Assembly (NCBI GenBank): GCA_023436225.1
Contig: JAEZKA010000033.1
Coordinates: 62,001-126,000 of the forward strand
Length of the DNA stretch: 64,000 nt
Direction: 5' to 3'
From: Bacillota bacterium
Lineage (GTDB): Bacteria; Bacillota; Clostridia; Lachnospirales; Lachnospiraceae
Shown here: positions 26,457 to 34,668 of the stretch, piece by piece
Numbering within the stretch: position 1 is the first letter of the stretch
Layout of the letters: every line of letters starts with the position of its first letter
Translations under genes and position numbers: made by a program
Notes under the pieces: generated by a model
Seen by the model: the letters and a program-made list of their open reading frames with translations, nothing else
Databases searched by the model: none
Told to the model about the DNA's origin: nothing

Positions 26457-26888
26457 TTATAATCCGCTTTCCTGGAGCCTTTTTAAGCCCTTGTTAATCT
26501 CCTTCGCCGTTTTACGATCTAATATCAAGCTAAATATCATCGTAAATATATAGACTAGTAAAACGGTCAATATATTGGGCAGAACCATCGAAGGATCTGC
26601 AAACAAGCCGACCAGATACCCAAATCCGGTGATTGTAACCTCCAATAATAATAAATGTAGGGCGCTGCGAAATAAGGTCTGCTTCAGACTAAGCTCCTTG
26701 CTAGAATACAATACAATTGAGGGAAGTGAAGCGATTGCACCCATAATAAGAGGTGAGAAGAACACGTCATAACTGAAGCTTCTCTCCGAGTCAATTGACA
26801 TACCCAAAAATGCCATCGCAAGGTTAATTCCTGTCACAATAATGAAATAATCTCTTAGCATTTTCTTAAAAAATCCAATCAAGTTCAT
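26457..26888 (-). CDS. DUF3021 membrane protein
   Basis: The 143-residue protein has four membrane helices (about residues 14-30, 45-60, 72-95 and 103-123) and a basic C-terminal tail (DRKTAKEINKGLKRLQ). DUF3021 proteins are nearly always encoded just after a LytTR-family regulator, as here (25-base gap), and are thought to act with it, probably as a membrane-bound inhibitor or sensor. Last gene of a three-gene operon. Confidence 0.87.
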   Translation of the reverse strand: MNLIGFFKKMLRDYFIIVTGINLAMAFLGMSIDSERSFSYDVFFSPLIMGAIASLPSIVLYSSKELSLKQTLFRSALHLLLLEVTITGFGYLVGLFADPSMVLPNILTVLLVYIFTMIFSLILDRKTAKEINKGLKRLQESGL

Positions 26889-26913
26889 GTTATTACCCTC
26901 TTTCTTAAGAACA

Positions 26914-27351
26914 CTATATCTGTAAGATTCTTTTTAATTCCGGTACATATTGGCGCGAGATAATCACTTCCTCACCATTCAGAAGCTTTGCGGAAAATCT
27001 TCCGTTAAGGGCCGGCTTGACACATTCAATCTTCATGAGATTCACCAGTATGGATTTGGAACAGCGAAAGAATTTCTTTCTTTGATAATCCTCCTCCAGC
27101 TCGTATAATTTGCTCTTGACCTCATATACATGATTCTTTAAATAAGCATAAACCTTATTGTCAACGCCTTCAAAGTAATAGATATCACGTAATGCAATCT
27201 GAAAAATTTGTGAATCCTCATAACCGGAAACCAAGCCATCCCTGGTTCGGATAAAGTCTACCAGCTCCGTAACCTCTTCATTCACCTTATAGCAATGAAT
27301 TAATACGAGCTCCTCATCACTCCTTGGAATCTTCTCAATACGTACCTTCAT
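26914..27351 (-). CDS. LytTR-family DNA-binding regulator
   Basis: The 145-residue protein has only a short N-terminal region and a LytTR DNA-binding domain (about residues 50-143: ALRDIYYFEGVDNKVYAYL, FRCSKSILVNLMKIECVKP, ISRQYVPELKRIL). No receiver domain is present, so it is the stand-alone type paired with DUF3021. I prefer the ATG at 27351, which gives the canonical MKVRIEKI start; an ATG at 27369 directly after the upstream stop is the alternative. Confidence 0.9.
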   Translation of the reverse strand: MKVRIEKIPRSDEELVLIHCYKVNEEVTELVDFIRTRDGLVSGYEDSQIFQIALRDIYYFEGVDNKVYAYLKNHVYEVKSKLYELEEDYQRKKFFRCSKSILVNLMKIECVKPALNGRFSAKLLNGEEVIISRQYVPELKRILQI

Positions 27352-27369
27352 ACTACACCTACCCATCAT

Positions 27370-28671
27370 CTAGTATTGGGATAAAAGCTCCAGGTCCTTT
27401 ACTCCCTTTAGATAATAATTAAAGTATTTTAAAATAATCTGATTCATAGTCTCGACACAGTAGCGGCTGTCTACTTCACCGGTTCCTAGCATATTAGCCA
27501 GTACCGGAGAAAAGAGAGGCAGATCCGTAAAATTCAAGTGTCCCGAGCCCTTTATCAGGATGTCTCTTGCATCCGATGCATGAGCGGATACATAGGAATT
27601 GGCATATTCCATACCACCCACCTTAGCATCATAAAAATGCTCTTCATTATAAAGATTTAGAATCGGGATCGGATAAGGTTCTGAATTTAATACCGTCTTT
27701 CCATTCTCAAAGCCAATCTCTTCCCCCAGCATCGTTCCATCTACCACGATGACCGCATCAATGTCCGAACGCTCCCTGCCTAAGGCCGCAGCCGTTGCTC
27801 CGCCCAGAGAATGACCGAATAATCCGATCCGCTGTAAATCGATTAATTGATAAACCGGATCCGCATCCCCTTGCCCGGTATGGCGAATAATATCCTCCAG
27901 TACAAAGTTCATATCCTGCTTTCTGAGTTCTAGCCACTCACTTGATATTTCATAGGTTTTTTGCTCATCATATTCACCGTTGGTAACTGCAATAGCATCA
28001 TTGATAAAATTCATGTCGACAATGACACTCTTACCGTCGGTTTGATTTGATATGAAGGCGTGATAGGTATGATCAATGCTGCAGACGACATAACCGTTAC
28101 TCGCCAGCTCCTCAAAGGTAGATGCATTACTTCCTCGAAAGCCAAAAGAGCCATGAGAGAATACTGCAAGTGGAAAGGTCTCCTTAGTAGCCTTAGGATA
28201 CCAGAACTGTATTGTCACCTTTCTATTCTGTCCTGCTTCTGCAAAGAGTTCCATTCTACCCTTGTCCTCCAGCGTATAGCTTACGGTCTCAATCTCGTAT
28301 TGACCGGTTGCTTCTACCGGCTTAAATTGCGGAAATACGATTGCAGGGAGGATTGTAAATCCGACCAGAATAATATTTAATACCCCAAATAGAATAACAT
28401 ATTTTGCCTTATAAGTCTTCTCTTTTTGTATATTTCGTTTTAGAATATACCGGATCGCTAATAAAGCTCTGATGAGCAGGTATGCCGAAAACAGATACCA
28501 GCGGAAGCTCCAGCTCATAACTTTGCTCAACAATAGAATAAACATTATTACAAATGTACTTAATTGAAGCCAACTCCTTACAAGCCTCTGATTAGCCTTT
28601 GTTGTAATACAGTATACTGTATATCCAAGCTCCAGCACTAACATAATAACTAAAACAATTGTTCCTAACAT
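27370..28671 (-). CDS. Membrane-anchored alpha/beta hydrolase (PAF-acetylhydrolase-like)
   Basis: The 433-residue protein has four N-terminal membrane helices (residues 2-22, 36-50, 57-77 and 90-112) followed by an alpha/beta hydrolase. The catalytic triad can be read: Ser288 in GHSLGG, Asp311 in IVVDGTML and His378 in KGSGHLNF, with the oxyanion-side FSHGS at 171-175. The closest family is platelet-activating-factor acetylhydrolase-like esterase or lipase. It is the first gene of an operon with LytTR and DUF3021, whose products may regulate it. Substrate unknown; a lipid ester is plausible because of the membrane anchor. Confidence 0.85.
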   Translation of the reverse strand: MLGTIVLVIMLVLELGYTVYCITTKANQRLVRSWLQLSTFVIMFILLLSKVMSWSFRWYLFSAYLLIRALLAIRYILKRNIQKEKTYKAKYVILFGVLNIILVGFTILPAIVFPQFKPVEATGQYEIETVSYTLEDKGRMELFAEAGQNRKVTIQFWYPKATKETFPLAVFSHGSFGFRGSNASTFEELASNGYVVCSIDHTYHAFISNQTDGKSVIVDMNFINDAIAVTNGEYDEQKTYEISSEWLELRKQDMNFVLEDIIRHTGQGDADPVYQLIDLQRIGLFGHSLGGATAAALGRERSDIDAVIVVDGTMLGEEIGFENGKTVLNSEPYPIPILNLYNEEHFYDAKVGGMEYANSYVSAHASDARDILIKGSGHLNFTDLPLFSPVLANMLGTGEVDSRYCVETMNQIILKYFNYYLKGVKDLELLSQY

Positions 28672-28838
28672 AATTAAATCTCCTCCAACCTTTTATTGTT
28701 TATATAACCTTTTGTTGAAGTGAGTATATCGTAGTCATTCCGACCTTACAATGAAATCGCAGGTAAAATACATAATTTTATGGTAAGTTGCATTTTTGAC
28801 ATAATCCACCCGCTTTACACTATTTTCGAGCTGTAAAA

Positions 28839-28876
28839 AGGATATATACCTCAGATTAGTCTAAGGCATATATCCT
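28839..28876 (-). terminator. Terminator of the flotillin operon
   Basis: On the minus strand AGGATATATGCCT pairs with AGGTATATATCCT (one G-U) and is followed by TTTTTAC. Confidence 0.8.
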
Positions 28877-28937
28877 ATTGTTTATGGTGAAATTTGTTAA
28901 AGCTTCCGTTCGATTCTATTTCAATTACTTACACCTC

Positions 28938-30521
28938 CTACTTGGTTACTTCATCAATTACATTTTCGCCAATTCCGGTTACATTGACATTCTTCGTCGT
29001 TCTGGCTTCGAAGCTGTCTGCCATCACAATGCTCTTCATATCGATACCGACTGCGCTCTGAACGGTATCGAATACCTTGGCAAGAACCGTAGGAACATTA
29101 TCAGACACGTTCTCAATACCGCCTCCATAGATCTTGATATCAGAGATCTGTCCAAGAGGTTCAGCAATCGCCTTCGCAAGCTCTGGCAGCTTCTCAATGA
29201 GCTTATCTGCCATAGCAGCTCCGGTATATTTCTTGTAAGCTTCCGCCTTCTTCTCCATGGCTTCCGCTTCTGCAAGTCCCTTGGCTTTGATTGCTTCTGC
29301 TTCCGCAAGACCAACCGCACTGATTGCCTTTGCTCTTGCTTCACCATTGATTGCTTCCGCATCTGCTTGTGCCTGCGCCTTTACTTTAATTGCCTCTGCT
29401 TCCGCCTGTGCTTCTGATTTCTTTGCTTCTGCTCTTGCTTCTGCTGCAGCGATTTGAGTATATTTCTCTGCATCTGCTTCTGCTTTCTTCTGCTCTCTAT
29501 CTGCATTCGCAGGCTCAACTACCTTCGTCTTTAGCTCTTCTCGTGTCTTCTCAGCACGTCGTTGCTCTAGCTCTGTCTGCTTCTGCTCCCTTGCAATTTC
29601 AACCTGAAGCTGTGCCTCCTGCAATTCCTTCTGCTTTACTTGTTTGAGAATATCCGCTTCCATCTGAGCTGCAATAATATCCTTATTGGTTATGCTTTTT
29701 TGTATCTCGTAGGCTGCATCCGCCTTTGCTCTAGCTGACTCCTGCTCAATTCGATACAGTGCTTCCTGTACCTCCTTGGCTTTCAAAGCAGCACTTACTT
29801 CGGTCTGCGCCTCAAGGCGGGCTCTTTCCCCTTCTTTTGTAGCTTCTGATTTCTTAATTGATTCTTCTTTTAATGCATTTGCTTGTGCAATCTCTGCATC
29901 CTTTTTCTTCTCCGCAATCTGCTTTGCACCGAGTGCTTTTATGTAACCGTTGGTATCATTCACATCCTTGATGGAGAAGTCCTTTAGCTCAAGACCCATC
30001 TCTCCGATCTTCGTTCCGACAACCTCCTGTACCTTAGCAGAAAATGCTTCTCGGTCATTATAAATCTGTTCCACGGTCATGGAAGCCACGATTTCACGAA
30101 GCTTACCTTCCAGGATGAGAGTAACCTGCTCTGCAATAGAGGACTGTATCTGATTCTCATTGATACCGGTAAACTGTTCAATTGCCAGGTAGATGCTTTC
30201 CTGTGTGTTCCTTACCTTGATTACCGCCGTTCCAGCAACATCAATTGGAACTCCCTGGGATGACATGGTCTGTGAAGTGTTCACATTCAACTGAATATTA
30301 CCTAAGGAGATTGTGTCCGTACGTTCTAAGATCGGAATTACCACACCACCACCGCCAGTGATGATTCTTTTCTTCATACCTGTTACTACCATTGCTTTAT
30401 CCTGGGGAACCTTCTTCCACATACTGAAGATGCTGACCAGAACGAAGATAAATGCTGCAACCGCGATTACAGTGATTACGATTGGGCCTAAGTTTATGCC
30501 CGATACTGCTAATAAATCCAT
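28938..30521 (-). CDS. floT: Flotillin-like protein (FloT/YuaG type)
   Basis: Scaffold protein of bacterial functional membrane microdomains. 527 residues: a membrane anchor (about residues 8-28), an SPFH domain (30-220: MVVTGMKKRIITGGGGVVIPILERTDTISLG) and a very long Glu/Ala/Lys-rich coiled coil (220-450, with AEAEAIKAKGLAEAEA repeats), then an oligomerising tail (YTGAAMADKLIEKLPELAKAIAEPL). The ATG at 30521 is chosen because GGAGG lies 7 bases upstream. It follows an NfeD gene, the usual flotillin partner, by 38 bases. Confidence 0.95.
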   Translation of the reverse strand: MDLLAVSGINLGPIVITVIAVAAFIFVLVSIFSMWKKVPQDKAMVVTGMKKRIITGGGGVVIPILERTDTISLGNIQLNVNTSQTMSSQGVPIDVAGTAVIKVRNTQESIYLAIEQFTGINENQIQSSIAEQVTLILEGKLREIVASMTVEQIYNDREAFSAKVQEVVGTKIGEMGLELKDFSIKDVNDTNGYIKALGAKQIAEKKKDAEIAQANALKEESIKKSEATKEGERARLEAQTEVSAALKAKEVQEALYRIEQESARAKADAAYEIQKSITNKDIIAAQMEADILKQVKQKELQEAQLQVEIAREQKQTELEQRRAEKTREELKTKVVEPANADREQKKAEADAEKYTQIAAAEARAEAKKSEAQAEAEAIKVKAQAQADAEAINGEARAKAISAVGLAEAEAIKAKGLAEAEAMEKKAEAYKKYTGAAMADKLIEKLPELAKAIAEPLGQISDIKIYGGGIENVSDNVPTVLAKVFDTVQSAVGIDMKSIVMADSFEARTTKNVNVTGIGENVIDEVTK

Positions 30522-30559
30522 TTCTATCCCTCCATATTCTTTTATTGTGTTACCCATAG

Positions 30560-31186
30560 TTACTCATACTTGTTTTTAGGTTCAACCGTGAATATACCGT
30601 TATTAACCTCCAGCGCTTTCACAAGTCTGCCAGTTTCCAGCTTAAGTTGCCCATCCGTACATCGTGCCGGATAGCTTACATGAACATCCTTTAAGGTATT
30701 GAAGCTTACTGTTCCGAGCTGCCCCGGAAGAATAGTATCAACCACCTTGCCATCATACATCAGTAATTCATTTTCATTGATCCCATAATGCCTCTTTTGT
30801 ATCTTCTTCAGGGTCTTTATAATTGTCTGAACAATCACTGCTGCAATATATCCGGTGATTGCTGCAACCACAAGGGTTAGGATATTCCCTCTGCCTAGCA
30901 TTGTCATAACAGAACCTACCGCACCGAAGGTGATTGCAAGTGCTGATAATGACATGAGAGAGGTTGGCAAAAATCCGATTGATAACCCCATTCCTGTATC
31001 AAACTCTGGACCATCTGCCATTGTACCCATAACTACCTCGGCATCCACATCAGTATCCACATTAAGATCTGCATCAATCTCAACATCAGCATCCACATCC
31101 GGACCATTACTCAGGGAACCGAATATTACGCTAAGTAATGGAAGAACTGCTCCACCCGCAAGGAAACACAGATAGATTGTTACCAT
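30560..31186 (-). CDS. NfeD-family membrane protein (YuaF-like)
   Basis: 208 residues: an N-terminal helix, an Asp/Val-rich acidic segment of two-residue periodicity (about residues 29-50, DVDADVEIDADLNVDTDVDAEV-like), two central helices (about 70-115) and a C-terminal OB-fold domain (residues 140-205). The acidic stretch looks like a calcium-binding or spacer region and is unusual for the family. NfeD proteins accompany flotillins and help place them in membrane domains. AAGGGGGG precedes the ATG. Confidence 0.87.
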   Translation of the reverse strand: MVTIYLCFLAGGAVLPLLSVIFGSLSNGPDVDADVEIDADLNVDTDVDAEVVMGTMADGPEFDTGMGLSIGFLPTSLMSLSALAITFGAVGSVMTMLGRGNILTLVVAAITGYIAAVIVQTIIKTLKKIQKRHYGINENELLMYDGKVVDTILPGQLGTVSFNTLKDVHVSYPARCTDGQLKLETGRLVKALEVNNGIFTVEPKNKYE

Positions 31187-31304
31187 GATCTCCCCCCTTT
31201 ACTTTACAATCTGTTAATAGTATATCAGATTTTTCCTACTCATGGGAGATTTTAATCAAATTTTTACATAAATACAAAAAATCTTTAATGAAAAGCAAAA
31301 TTCA

Positions 31305-31346
31305 AAAGTCCCGTTGAGGATAAGATGCTTCCTTCGACGGGACTTT
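31305..31346 (-). terminator. Terminator of the PilZ gene
   Basis: AAAGTCCCGT/ACGGGACTTT stem with further inner pairing, followed on the minus strand by TGAATTTTGCTTTTC. Confidence 0.75.
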
Positions 31347-31381
31347 ATATTCATGAAACCATAATTAACGAAGCGTGCCTT

Positions 31382-32047
31382 CTACCTCTTTGCTGCAATA
31401 TGTGTCTTAGCTTCGTTGATTTGATTTTTCTTATTCATTTTATCTATCTGATAAGCAACGAACTTACCTATGGTATCATTCGGCTCCAGGAATTCACAGG
31501 TATACAAATATCCTGTCCCATTCTTGAACTCATCGACATGAGTGATATTTCCGATCAATGTCTCCTTCTTATTCTTGTTGACTCGAAAACCAATCTCTAT
31601 CTGAGCCGTCTGATTAATTTGGAGATTACTCAGTATCCACATTCCACTCTTACTGATATCCTTCAAGATGCAATGAATGCTCTCCGCTTGGTCACCCTGA
31701 ATGATCTTAGCGGAAACATTCTTACCAAGATATAGACGATAAGACTTTCGATAATCTACAATCAACGCCTCCAGATCCGTCTGTACAACATATAGCTTTT
31801 GACCATTATAAGAAATTGAACGAAGCGCTACATTCTTAAAGATATATAACCCCTCGTTCGTTTTATAGGTCAAAAACACATTATACAGTTGGGTTGCCGG
31901 AATAGTCTTCCCAGCATTCTTAATCGCTGACACATAGACAGCCTTTGTATTCTTATATAACAAACCAACGCCAACTCTATGACGTTCTCCCATATAATAG
32001 AACTGCAATTCTACAAGTGTGTTCAATGGTATCTCATTCAATTTCAT
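31382..32047 (-). CDS. PilZ-domain cyclic-di-GMP receptor
   Basis: The 221-residue protein has an N-terminal YcgR-type beta domain and a C-terminal PilZ domain (about residues 100-210). The c-di-GMP motifs are visible: the RxxxR-type element in YRKSYRLYLG (residues 100-109) and the D-I-S-K-S-G turn. Such proteins bind c-di-GMP and act on motility or surface structures. It is a single gene with its own terminator. A diguanylate cyclase is encoded 13 kb away (45001-46647), which shows that the second messenger is used. Confidence 0.87.
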   Translation of the reverse strand: MKLNEIPLNTLVELQFYYMGERHRVGVGLLYKNTKAVYVSAIKNAGKTIPATQLYNVFLTYKTNEGLYIFKNVALRSISYNGQKLYVVQTDLEALIVDYRKSYRLYLGKNVSAKIIQGDQAESIHCILKDISKSGMWILSNLQINQTAQIEIGFRVNKNKKETLIGNITHVDEFKNGTGYLYTCEFLEPNDTIGKFVAYQIDKMNKKNQINEAKTHIAAKR

Positions 32048-32266
32048 AAGAGCCTCTAATATCTTGTATTTTATGAGTAATACATGTCCCTAGGTCTATA
32101 TTCCCATTTGTTTAAAATTATAACATGTTTTTCCAATTCGAACAACCATTTCAGTGATATTTCTTCAAAACTTACTATAATAATTGATTATATTACTAAG
32201 GGCAATTCAAAAAACGAAAAGCGGAATGACTTATCCTTCTCATTGATAACACCTGGAAAATAGTTA

Positions 32267-32296
32267 GGGCTGTTACAATTCATGATGTAACAGCCC
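32267..32296 (-). terminator. Hairpin after the DUF368 gene
   Basis: GGGCTGTTACA/TGTAACAGCCC forms a perfect 11-base stem. The T-run on the minus strand is poor (TAACTATTTTCC). Confidence 0.6.
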
Positions 32297-32319
32297 CGTA
32301 TATCATATGTTTTCTTTCC

Positions 32320-33177
32320 CTAATCATTGGAATATCTTGACAAAAGTAATATTGCAAAATACCCAAGTACAAAAGTAATAATCGAAATGATCACCGATGT
32401 AACCCACCAGGACACATCTCCGCCTTCCGGGATTGCCGGAATTATTTTATCACGGAATATCTCCGAGGTGGATCCCAGTACAAAGCCGATAATCATACAA
32501 TAGGTCTGATGAGGAAATTTATTCAGAGTCCACTCAATCGGCTTAGTTATCAGGAAAATTCCGACCACCGTTGAAATACCGATAATGCCAATATAGACCA
32601 GATTAAACTCTGTAATTGCAGTAATCATTGCATCATACATGCCAAGGACCAGCAGCATATGAGAGGTGCTGATCCCAGGAAGAACCAGTGCCAAAGCTAT
32701 TATAATACCTGTTCCAAGTACCAACAGGTAATGCACAATTCCCGAGCCTGAGCTGATATCAAAATTACCAACCGGTAAAAACCCAATGGCAATCACGACG
32801 ATAAGGCCGATGAGAAAATAAATTGCAGAAGACAGCTTCAATTCCGATTCCTTTGTTTTCTTGTATAGTGCAGGGATTCCACCAATTACCGCACCTAGAA
32901 AGAAGAAGGATACCGGAAGAGGGAATTTCTCCAGCAGCCATTCGATTACAAAGGCTAGTGATCCAATACCGACCGCTGCGCCGATACAAAATTTCATAAG
33001 AAAGATGATATTTCCCTTCAGATCCTTTAAAAAGTTGCTGATTGAACCAATCAGTTTATCATATATTCCGAGTAAAATTGCCATCGTTCCGCCGCTGACA
33101 CCCGGCACACTCATGGACGAACCAATGACAAAGCCTTTTAACATAATTGCTAGACTACCTTTTAACTTACTGTTCAT
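32320..33177 (-). CDS. DUF368 membrane protein (PopT-type undecaprenyl-phosphate translocase)
   Basis: 285 residues and about eight to nine membrane helices. The N-terminal SSMSVPGVSGGTMAILLGIYDKLIG and the internal VLPGISTSHMLLVLGMYDAMI are the two inverted-repeat signatures of DUF368. Members of this family (named PopT) have been shown to return the lipid carrier undecaprenyl phosphate across the membrane for cell-wall synthesis. Neither the ATG at 33177 nor an internal ATG 11 codons later has a strong ribosome site, so the start is uncertain. Single-gene unit. Confidence 0.87.
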   Translation of the reverse strand: MNSKLKGSLAIMLKGFVIGSSMSVPGVSGGTMAILLGIYDKLIGSISNFLKDLKGNIIFLMKFCIGAAVGIGSLAFVIEWLLEKFPLPVSFFFLGAVIGGIPALYKKTKESELKLSSAIYFLIGLIVVIAIGFLPVGNFDISSGSGIVHYLLVLGTGIIIALALVLPGISTSHMLLVLGMYDAMITAITEFNLVYIGIIGISTVVGIFLITKPIEWTLNKFPHQTYCMIIGFVLGSTSEIFRDKIIPAIPEGGDVSWWVTSVIISIITFVLGYFAILLLSRYSND

Positions 33178-33378
33178 GCACTTGAAGATATAACTGATTT
33201 TTCAGATACATCTTTCCCCTTTCATAATATTATCTGCTTTCTTTACTTCCTATGTAATATTGGATGGTTAGCCCTTCATCCGTGTAACCCTCGCAATAAA
33301 AACAAGTATACTATGATAAATTATTATTGTAAAGTGCCTCTATTCATTACTCAAATAATTAAATTAGCATACCTGACC

Positions 33379-34668
33379 TTATGATCGCTTGCGCAAAGTA
33401 TCTTGTACCCTTTGCTTACACTGGGTTGGCAGATGTGAATCAAGAATTAAAGTAACCTTGAGCCTGCACCACTGATAACAATCTCTTACAATCATATAGA
33501 ATATAGGCATTCCAAGATAAGCTCTCGGAAGTCGGAATATCTTGCCCGTCATAAAGAGCAGGTATATTACGACACACTCCAGCAAAGCGATTATCACAAA
33601 GCTTCCGGCCTTCCTATTACCAAGATATAACATACGTTCATGCATAATTAAGGCCGCCATGCCTATGGTTGCCGCAGCAGCATAGAACAAACTTCGCCCA
33701 GCGAATTGCTTAAACATGACATCCTTATAATGAGGCATTATGTAGGAAACATCATTCCTCCAATTCCTAAGATTAATGAATTTATTCCTCCAAAAGGCAA
33801 AATCCGACCATTTTGTAGGAATTAGCTCTTCTGGTATAAACATCTCAAATTCCATAATCCTGGACAATATCAGCCAGAAAATTATCAGGATTAATACCAA
33901 AGCTATTGCATGAAATGGATACCTTCTTCGTCTATATAATATAGAAAGCAGGTCATATACCAGGAAAAAGCCTAAAAGCCAGGCAGGAAACCGTACAATT
34001 AGCGAAAGACCTCTCGTTAAAAGATAACCATCCATCAGGACATACCGGTCAGCCAGGCCATATTGTCTTAAAAATTCTTCTGCCAGCTGTTTGGCATTAT
34101 CCTGATTTATAAACGTTAGCTCCAGATTCGAATATGTCTTACTCTCCTCCAAAGTCTGGATTATCATAACCGATTCCGTCGATTTGAGGATACCTCTGAT
34201 ACAGTATCTCTGATTCCCATAGGTCAAAAGATTACCTACCGCATCCACAGTATGAAATAATTCGTAAGCGGTAGCTTCATCAATAAGGCAGCCCTCATTA
34301 TCATCTACCGACAGAACATTACCATATACCAGCTCTATGGGATATACCTTCGTCACATCACCGGACACCTCAATCAGATTAGCTTTCGCTAAGGTAGAGA
34401 GTTCTTCACATTCCAGCTTCACGTTCTCAAGGCTGTTCCAGGCAGTTATCGTCATGTGATTCACGTTATCCTCCAGTCTCACATTCTTATTCGCCTGTAG
34501 CAGCACACGTGTGGTCACCGGTTCTGATTTTAATCGAATGCTGACCGATGCATAATGCTCACTGATATAACCCTCATAAAAGAGAGCGATACCCCATAGG
34601 ATAAAGACCAAACAAAATAGCAGAAGAAAGAAAACTATTATCCTGGCATTCTTATTTATTCTCTTCAT
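33379..34668 (-). CDS. Membrane protein with MacB-like extracytoplasmic domain, no ATPase
   Basis: 429 residues: one N-terminal helix (about residues 10-30), an outside domain of about 200 residues, then four or five helices in the C-terminal half. The outer domain carries a MacB-PCD-like stretch: YGNVLSVDDNEGCLIDEATAYELF, then AVGNLLTYGNQRYCIRGIL, closely following the vLs...vavid.t.a..lFg..dpvG..i...g..y.ViGvl pattern of MacB. No nucleotide-binding domain and no clear FtsX domain is present. The start at 34668 overlaps the end of the adaptor gene by 17 bases, so the two are coupled. A partner of the adaptor is the natural reading, but the function is not known. Confidence 0.7.
   Translation of the reverse strand: MKRINKNARIIVFFLLLFCLVFILWGIALFYEGYISEHYASVSIRLKSEPVTTRVLLQANKNVRLEDNVNHMTITAWNSLENVKLECEELSTLAKANLIEVSGDVTKVYPIELVYGNVLSVDDNEGCLIDEATAYELFHTVDAVGNLLTYGNQRYCIRGILKSTESVMIIQTLEESKTYSNLELTFINQDNAKQLAEEFLRQYGLADRYVLMDGYLLTRGLSLIVRFPAWLLGFFLVYDLLSILYRRRRYPFHAIALVLILIIFWLILSRIMEFEMFIPEELIPTKWSDFAFWRNKFINLRNWRNDVSYIMPHYKDVMFKQFAGRSLFYAAAATIGMAALIMHERMLYLGNRKAGSFVIIALLECVVIYLLFMTGKIFRLPRAYLGMPIFYMIVRDCYQWCRLKVTLILDSHLPTQCKQRVQDTLRKRS

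Noticed and set aside
28878..29417. Long plus-strand frame of 179 codons
   Set aside because: It is antisense to the flotillin coiled coil; repeated Ala/Glu codons there keep other frames open. No ribosome site and no family motif.
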